Part shown: positions 59,260-64,000 of the stretch, one piece after another
Layout of the letters: each line of letters begins with the position of its first letter
Position numbering within the stretch: the stretch's first letter is position 1
NCBI RefSeq assembly: GCF_900143625.1
Contig: NZ_FRFF01000103.1
Span: 62,001 to 126,000, forward strand
Source of the DNA: Nocardiopsis sp. JB363
Lineage (GTDB): Bacteria > Actinomycetota > Actinomycetes > Streptosporangiales > Streptosporangiaceae
Direction: 5' to 3'
DNA: 64,000 bases
The notes under the pieces: model-generated
Told to the model about the DNA's origin: nothing
The model's database searches: none
What the model saw: the letters and a program-made list of their open reading frames with translations, nothing else
Made by a program: the position numbers and the translations under genes

Positions 59260-60672
59260 GTGTCTTCAAGCATCCTTTCTTTCCGGGGCGAGTCGTCCCC
59301 GGTACGCGCGTGGCTGGTGCTGTGCTGCATGGCCATGTTGCAGTTCTTCATCGCGGTCGACGTGACCGTGGTCAACATCGCCCTTCCCTCGATCGGCGCC
59401 GACTTCGGCGTCGGCGGCCACGCCCTGACCTGGGTCGTGGTCGGATACACGATCACCGGCGGCGGGCTGCTGATGCTCGGCGGTCGGTTGGGCGACGTGC
59501 TCGGCCGGCGCCGGATCCTCGTACTGGGCACGAGCGTCTTCGGCGCCGCGTCCTTGCTGGCCGGACTCGCACCGTCCTTCGCCGTGCTGGTGATCGCGCG
59601 ACTGTTGCAGGGCGTGGGCGAAGCGCTCGCGCTGCCGGCGGCGATGTCGGTGATCGTGCTCATGTTCCCCGAGGGGCCGCGCAGGTCCCGGGCGCTGAGC
59701 GTGTGGGCGGCCGTCGCCAGTTGCGGCCTCGTCCTCGGGTTCGTACTCTCCGGCGTCATCACCGAACTGCTCGGTTGGCGCTGGATCTTCCTGCTGTCCG
59801 TTCCGTTCATCCTGATGGTCCTCGTCGCGGCGATCCTGCTCGTACCGAGCGAACGCTCCACCGAGTCGACGCCCTTGGATCTGCCGGGTTCGTTGCTGCT
59901 GGTCGCGGCTCCGCTGCTGTTCGTCCTCGGCGTCGTCGAGGCGGGTGAGGCCGACGGCTCGCTGCCGTGGCTGCCACCGGTGGCGCTGGTCGGCGCGGTG
60001 GCGGCCGGAGCCCTGTTCATCAGGATCGAGCGCCGGTCACCGAACCCGCTCGTGCCGCTGCGGCTCTTCCGCAACCGACCGCGCATCCTGGCCAACGCCG
60101 CCACCGTCCTGTTGAGCGCGGCCCTGTCCACCTCGTTCCTGCTGTTCACCTTCTACCTACAGAACAGGCTGGGAATCGGCCCGTTCCAGACCGGACTGCT
60201 GATGCTGCCCTTGGCGGTGGCCCTGATCGTGGTCTCGGTGCTGGTCCCTCGGATCCTCGAACGATGGGGTGCCCGGGCCTGTGTCCTGACCGGCATCGGT
60301 TTCACCGTGGCGGCGATGGCGTTCATCGCCCTGACCGCATCCTTCGGGGCGAGTGGACCGGTGATGATCCCGGCCATGGTGCTGATCGCCGCCGGGATGG
60401 GATTCGGGATCGTCGGCCTTCAGTACGTCGCGGTGACCGGAGTGACCGAATCCGACGTCGGCATCGCCTCCGGTGTCCAACGCGCCGCCGACCAACTGGG
60501 CGGTTCGACCGGAATCACGGTCTACGTCGGCATCGGGTTCGCACCCGCCTTGGGCGGTTTCGACCCGTTCCTGGTCAGTAGCCTCCTGGCCATCGCCGGG
60601 CTGGTCGTCGCCGGGCTCGTCGCCTGGCGGATCTCCCTGCCCGCCGAAGCGGCTCGGGAACAGACCGTCTGA
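59260..60672 (+). CDS. MFS transporter, DHA2 family drug-efflux pump
   Basis: 470 residues from GTG 59260, with CGGAG 6 bases upstream. An in-frame GTG at 59221 would include the end of the hairpin region. Fourteen helices are likely: FFIAVDVTVVNIALPSIGAD (TM1), GGRLGDVLGRRRILVLG (motif A), and the motif C region SCGLVLGFVLSGVITELLGW. Such pumps export antibiotics or dyes. The leader upstream suggests induction when ribosomes are disturbed. It ends at a bidirectional hairpin. Confidence 0.93.
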   Translation: MSSSILSFRGESSPVRAWLVLCCMAMLQFFIAVDVTVVNIALPSIGADFGVGGHALTWVVVGYTITGGGLLMLGGRLGDVLGRRRILVLGTSVFGAASLLAGLAPSFAVLVIARLLQGVGEALALPAAMSVIVLMFPEGPRRSRALSVWAAVASCGLVLGFVLSGVITELLGWRWIFLLSVPFILMVLVAAILLVPSERSTESTPLDLPGSLLLVAAPLLFVLGVVEAGEADGSLPWLPPVALVGAVAAGALFIRIERRSPNPLVPLRLFRNRPRILANAATVLLSAALSTSFLLFTFYLQNRLGIGPFQTGLLMLPLAVALIVVSVLVPRILERWGARACVLTGIGFTVAAMAFIALTASFGASGPVMIPAMVLIAAGMGFGIVGLQYVAVTGVTESDVGIASGVQRAADQLGGSTGITVYVGIGFAPALGGFDPFLVSSLLAIAGLVVAGLVAWRISLPAEAAREQTV

Positions 60673-60679
60673 CCCCGAG

Positions 60680-60715
60680 GGCTGTGCCCGGACGCGATAC
60701 CGACCGGGCACAGCC
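60680..60715. terminator. Bidirectional hairpin between the efflux gene and the NmrA-like gene
   Basis: GGCTGTGCCCGG (60680-60691) pairs perfectly with CCGGGCACAGCC (60704-60715) around a 12-base loop, between convergent genes, 7 bases after one stop and 6 from the other. Confidence 0.8.
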
Positions 60716-60721
60716 GCTGGG

Positions 60722-61573
60722 TCACCGACCCCAGGCGTCCGCCTTCGCGGCGTCCGCGACGTACTCCTCGAAGCTGCGCGCCGGGCGCCCGAGGGCGCGC
60801 TCCACCCCGTCGGTGGTCGCCGTGTTCCGCCCGTCCAAGACCTCCCCGAACAGCGCGGCCAACCCTTGGGCCACCTCCTCGGGGATCCCCTGGGCGGCGG
60901 ACGCGGCGACGAACTCCTCGACGCTCACCCGTCGATACTCCACGGGCCGGCCCATCGCCGCACCCAATACCTCGCCCACCTCCGCGAACGTGAGCGCTCG
61001 CGGACCGGTCATCTCGTACACTTCCCCGGCGTGCCCGTCCTGGGTGAGCGCCAGGGCGGCGACCTCGGCCACGTCGTCCAGGTCCACGAACGGCTCCGGG
61101 ACGTCCGCCACCGGCAGGGCCAGCGTCCCCGACAGGACTGCCGGTACGAAGAAGTGCTCGGAGAAGTTCTGCGCGAAGAAGGCGCAGCGCAGCACGGTCA
61201 GTCCGGGAAAGACCATCCGGACCTGTTCTTCCGCGCGTTGGGCCTCCGGCTCGCCCCGTCCGGAAAGCAGTGCCATCCGGCGCACGCCGTGTTCGGTGGC
61301 GCGCGCGGCGAACGCGGTCACGGTCTCGGCCGCGCCGGGCAGGGCCAGGTCGGGGTGGTAGCAGAGGTAGACGGCGTCCGCCCCCGCCAGGACGGCGTCC
61401 CAGGTGTCGGGGGAGTGCCAGTCGAAGGGCGGCGTGCCGCTCTCCGCGTGCCCCGACCGGGAACCGACCCGGTGGTCGACGCCGCGTTCGGTCAGGAGTC
61501 GGGTGACGCGGCGACCGGTCATTCCGGTGCCACCGGTGACGAGGACCCGCTGTGCGGTGTTGTTCGTATCCAT
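60722..61573 (-). CDS. NmrA/NAD(P)H-binding SDR protein
   Basis: 283 residues from ATG 61573. A second in-frame ATG at 61609 would add 12 residues. The dinucleotide fold is VLVTGGTGMTGRRVTRLLTE with RVGSRSGHAESGTPPFDW. AVYLCYHPDLALPGAAETV and VLRCAFFAQNFSEHFF are typical of NmrA-like quinone or azo-reductase relatives. It is divergent from an AraC gene that may regulate it. GAGG lies only 2 bases before 61573, so the start is not secure. Confidence 0.85.
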   Translation of the reverse strand: MDTNNTAQRVLVTGGTGMTGRRVTRLLTERGVDHRVGSRSGHAESGTPPFDWHSPDTWDAVLAGADAVYLCYHPDLALPGAAETVTAFAARATEHGVRRMALLSGRGEPEAQRAEEQVRMVFPGLTVLRCAFFAQNFSEHFFVPAVLSGTLALPVADVPEPFVDLDDVAEVAALALTQDGHAGEVYEMTGPRALTFAEVGEVLGAAMGRPVEYRRVSVEEFVAASAAQGIPEEVAQGLAALFGEVLDGRNTATTDGVERALGRPARSFEEYVADAAKADAWGR

Positions 61574-61596
61574 GTCCTCAGTACATCGGCGAAAGC

Positions 61597-61644
61597 CTGG
61601 ACGGAACATGGTTCATCTGCTGGAATCCATAAGAGAACGTCCAG
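61597..61644. promoter_or_regulatory. Symmetry elements in the NmrA-AraC divergent gap
   Basis: CTGGACG (61597-61603) and CGTCCAG (61638-61644) are inverted 7-mers with a 34-base spacer, and GAAC-ATG-GTTC (61604-61614) lies inside. The gap is short and A/T-richer than its surroundings. AraC binding is plausible but unproven. Confidence 0.35.
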
Positions 61645-61668
61645 AATCAGCCGGCTCGGGAGGGCTCG

Positions 61669-62631
61669 ATGGATCCCCTGGCGCACCTGTTCGACAGTCC
61701 CCGTGCCCGCTCCGCCTTCACCCTGCGCCTGGTCATGGGCCCGCCCTGGTCGATCGACGTCCGCGCGGGCGCCGCCTTGGACCTGATCGTGGTGACCTCG
61801 GGGACCCTGTGGCTGGACACCGGTGATGAACGGGTCGAGGCCGCCCCGGGGGACGTGCTCCTGGTCCGGGGTCCCGAGCCGTACGTGGTCTCCGACCGTC
61901 CCGAACGGGCCCCGACCATCACCATCGAACCGGGGCAGCGCTGCGTGGCCGACGACGGCACCGAACTCCACCTGAGCCTGTGTCATGGCGTCGGGACCTG
62001 GGGAAACGACTCCGACGGCGAACACGGCGCGATCATCGGTTCCTACGAGGACACCGGAGAGGTCGGCCGCCTGGCCTTGGCCGCGCTGCCTCGGCTGGCG
62101 GTGCTGCCCGCCGGTTCGGTCGACCCGATGGTCGTCTCCCTCCTCACCAGGGAGATCACCACCGCGCGGGTGGCCCAGAGCGCGCTCAACGATCGCCTCC
62201 TCGACTGCCTGCTGGTCATGGCGGTCCGCGCCTGGTTGGAGTCGCACCCGGACACCGCCCCGAACTGGCTCAGCGGTCGACGGGACACGGTCGCCGCCCG
62301 GGCCCTGGACCTGCTGCACGAACGCCCCGCCCGCCCGTGGACCCTGGACACCCTGGCCGGGGAGTGCGCTGTCTCCCGCGCCACGCTGGCGGACCGCTTC
62401 GCGCGGGCGGTGGGTGACCCGCCCATGTCCTACCTACGGACCTGGCGGCTGTCCCTGGCCTGCGACCTGCTGGTCGCCGAACCCGATCTCGGCCTGGAGG
62501 CGCTGGCCGCCCGGGTGGGGTACGGGAGCGGGTTCGCGTTCAGCGCCGCCTTCAAGAAGCACGTCGGTACGAGCCCGTCGGCCTATCGCAGGTCCAAGAC
62601 CTCCGGCGCCCGGACGGTGGGAGCCCCGTAG
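61669..62631 (+). CDS. AraC family regulator with cupin-type N-terminal domain
   Basis: 320 residues. The N-terminal half is the AraC-type cupin (SAFTLRLVMGPPWSIDVR, then GDVLLVRGPEPYVVSD). The C-terminal double helix-turn-helix is clear: LDTLAGECAVSRATLADRFA and LEALAARVGYGSGFAFSAAF, ending HVGTSPSAYRR. It is divergent from the NmrA-like oxidoreductase, the likely target. GGAGGG precedes the ATG. Confidence 0.92.
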   Translation: MDPLAHLFDSPRARSAFTLRLVMGPPWSIDVRAGAALDLIVVTSGTLWLDTGDERVEAAPGDVLLVRGPEPYVVSDRPERAPTITIEPGQRCVADDGTELHLSLCHGVGTWGNDSDGEHGAIIGSYEDTGEVGRLALAALPRLAVLPAGSVDPMVVSLLTREITTARVAQSALNDRLLDCLLVMAVRAWLESHPDTAPNWLSGRRDTVAARALDLLHERPARPWTLDTLAGECAVSRATLADRFARAVGDPPMSYLRTWRLSLACDLLVAEPDLGLEALAARVGYGSGFAFSAAFKKHVGTSPSAYRRSKTSGARTVGAP

Positions 62632-62679
62632 GATGTGGCCCCGCCGCGACCCGCACCGCCCCCACCGGAAGGGAACCCG

Positions 62680-63465
62680 TTGAGCGACCGCACCCAGGCC
62701 TTCACCGGACTCACCGAGAACTACCGGGCCCACCGGCCGGACTACCCCTCGGAGACGCTGGACGTCCTGCGGGGCCATGTGTTCGACGGTGTCGCCGAGC
62801 CCCGGTTGCTGCTCGACGTCGGTTCCGGCACCGGAATCTCCACCCGCGCCCTGCGCGTGCTCTTCGGCGACGGCCCCAGGGTGGTGGGGGTCGAGCCCGG
62901 ACGCGACATGCGCGCCACCGCCACGGCCGAAGGCGGCGGGGTCGAATACGTGGACGCCCGTGCCGAGGCGCTCCCCTTCGAGGACGCCTCCACCGCGCTG
63001 GTCCTCACCGCCCAGGCCGTCCACTGGTTCGACCGCCCCGCCTTCTTCGCCGAGGCGGTCCGACTCCTGGAACCGGGCGGGACCCTGGCGGTGCTCAGTA
63101 ACGACCGTGTTCTGGACAGCGCGTTCGCCGACGATCACGAGTCCCTGCTGGAGCGGCACAGCCCCGGATACGACCGCCACTACCGTTCCTACGACCTGGT
63201 CGAAGAGTCGTCGGCCGCCGAGGGGCTGACCGGAGCCACCGAACACACCTTCGGCTGGACCCGTGAACTCACCCCCGACGGCTACCTCGGCATGGCCATG
63301 TCCTCCAGCAGGATGGCGGCCGCGGCCCGGGAGATCGGAGGGGACCGTCTGCGCACCGAACTGCGCGCCATCGCCGACCACCACTTCCCCGACGGGCGGG
63401 TCCTCATCCCCTACACCACCAGGTTGGTCCTGGCCCGCCGCGTCCGAGCCCACCGGGCCGGGTAG
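62680..63465 (+). CDS. Class I SAM-dependent methyltransferase
   Basis: 261 residues from TTG 62680 (GGAAGGG 5 bases upstream). Motif I is LLLDVGSGTGISTRALRV, the acidic residue follows in VVGVEPGRDMRA, then VDARAEALPFEDAST and ALVLTAQAVHWFDRPAFFAE; LEPGGTLAVLSND is motif III. The HWFD motif is typical of methyltransferases of the trans-aconitate or UbiE branch in actinomycetes. The substrate is unknown. The next small gene starts 20 bases later. Confidence 0.9.
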   Translation: MSDRTQAFTGLTENYRAHRPDYPSETLDVLRGHVFDGVAEPRLLLDVGSGTGISTRALRVLFGDGPRVVGVEPGRDMRATATAEGGGVEYVDARAEALPFEDASTALVLTAQAVHWFDRPAFFAEAVRLLEPGGTLAVLSNDRVLDSAFADDHESLLERHSPGYDRHYRSYDLVEESSAAEGLTGATEHTFGWTRELTPDGYLGMAMSSSRMAAAAREIGGDRLRTELRAIADHHFPDGRVLIPYTTRLVLARRVRAHRAG

Positions 63466-63485
63466 GTGCGGGGAAGGGAGGAAAC

Positions 63486-63638
63486 GTGGAACTCGGGACA
63501 CTGGGCTACCTGCTCGTCGCCGCCGCCATCCTGACCTGGGGATACGTCCTCTACCGTCTGGTTCGCCGCCAGGTGCGCCGGGAGAACGATCCCGACGATC
63601 CCGGTTTCGGCCCCGGTGGCCCTCTGCGCGATCTCTGA
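63486..63638 (+). CDS. 50-residue single-helix membrane protein
   Basis: GTG 63486 to TGA 63636-63638. The ribosome site GGGAGG lies about 5 bases upstream. The peptide starts VELGTLGYLLVAAAILTWGY, a clear membrane helix, followed by VLYRLVRRQVRRENDPDDPG and a Gly/Pro-rich tail. The Arg cluster right after the helix indicates the C-terminus faces the cytosol. I recognise no family. It is probably co-transcribed with the methyltransferase gene. Confidence 0.7.
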   Translation: MELGTLGYLLVAAAILTWGYVLYRLVRRQVRRENDPDDPGFGPGGPLRDL

Positions 63639-63752
63639 GGTTTTGCGTGAAAAGTCCCCCTCGCTGACGTTGACCAAAGACGCCTTGGGAAAGGCTCCGG
63701 GCCAAGGCCCGGCACCTCGGGCCGGGAACCGACGACGAGGGAACACACACCC

Positions 63753-64000
63753 ATGGCGCAGCTGATCGTACTGGGGGTGGCCGACCGCGACACCGCGGAG
63801 AAGGCACTCGACATCGCCTCCGACCTGGTAAAACAGGAACTCCTCCGCCTGGAGGACGCGGCCTACGCCTACAAGGACGACAAGGGGCGCCCCCGCATCC
63901 ACCAGACCGTCGACCTGACCGGGTACGGCGCGGCCGGCGGCGCCCTGTGGGGCACCCTCATCGGCATGCTCTTCCTCAACCCGCTCCTGGGCCTGGCCGT
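63753..64000 (+). CDS. DUF1269 family membrane protein, 5' part (cut by window edge)
   Basis: The frame from ATG 63753 stays open to the window end. It begins MAQLIVLGVADRDTAEKALD and continues with ELLRLEDAAYAYKDDKGRPR, then a Gly-rich zipper (GYGAAGGALWGTLIGMLFLN). This is the start of DUF1269 proteins, which have a ferredoxin-like domain and Gly-zipper membrane helices; the function is unknown. The protein continues beyond the window. A GAGGGA ribosome site lies about 12 bases before the ATG. Confidence 0.75.
   Translation, partial: MAQLIVLGVADRDTAEKALDIASDLVKQELLRLEDAAYAYKDDKGRPRIHQTVDLTGYGAAGGALWGTLIGMLFLNPLLGLA

Overview
The window comes from the chromosome of a high-GC Gram-positive actinomycete, most likely of the Nocardiopsis/Streptosporangiales type. 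The evidence is very high GC with GC-ending codons, many GTG and TTG starts with GGAGG-like ribosome sites, the actinobacterial rimP-nusA-ylxR-infB-DUF503-rbfA-truB-ribF-rpsO-pnp-M16 order, a DUF4439 ferritin-like gene beside proS, and an isorenieratene-type carotenoid cluster. The genus is inferred from style and gene order, not proven.

Layout. (1) 1-2.5 kb: the N-terminus of a probable sensor kinase (cut by the window edge), a membrane-anchored pentapeptide-repeat-like protein and a spermidine-synthase-like methyltransferase-fold protein, all on the minus strand. (2) 2.7-18.7 kb: housekeeping translation, transcription and RNA genes, with proS first and then the nusA-infB and rpsO-pnp groups and an M16 peptidase. 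They are punctuated by strong GC-rich hairpin terminators, and a broken VapC-like PIN fragment lies between truB and ribF. (3) 18.7-23.7 kb: stress and metal genes on the minus strand: a DyP peroxidase coupled to a PCu(A)C copper chaperone, and a BCCT osmolyte transporter coupled to an Hsp20 chaperone. A MarR regulator follows. (4) 23.8-32.1 kb: carotenoid cluster crtE-crtI-crtB-Rieske protein, facing crtU-crtT, with crtY divergent. The MarR gene is divergent from crtE, as CrtR is in corynebacteria. (5) 32.2-37.4 kb: DUF4383 membrane protein, SDR/DUF2867 protein, MMPL exporter and a class IV aminotransferase. (6) 37.5-42.8 kb: 5-oxoproline cluster with a GntR regulator, an NRAMP-like transporter, PxpA, PxpB, PxpC and a DUF1445 protein, then a 28-residue membrane microprotein on the other strand. 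(7) 42.9-48.4 kb: VWA protein, ABC exporter and a NarL-type two-component pair. (8) 48.3-64 kb: accessory region rich in efflux pumps and regulators. It holds a damaged MarR/MFS pair, a TetR-controlled hydrolase plus DHA2 pump, an ACR3-like transporter, TetR plus GH3 glycosidase, a crotonase, a DHA2 pump behind a likely translation-attenuated leader, NmrA/AraC, a methyltransferase and small membrane proteins.

The most noteworthy points are the 59.05-59.26 kb leader (an 18-codon leaderless upstream frame whose end overlaps an intrinsic terminator, followed by a second hairpin) in front of a drug-efflux gene; an apparent deletion scar at about 49.626 kb that joins half a MarR gene to half a divergent MFS gene; a pair of inverted 26-bp TetR operators exactly 50 bp apart; an apparent AUC start codon for the BCCT transporter; and two small membrane proteins supported by good ribosome sites. 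I found no CRISPR arrays, rRNA, tRNA, insertion sequences, prophage genes or replication origin.
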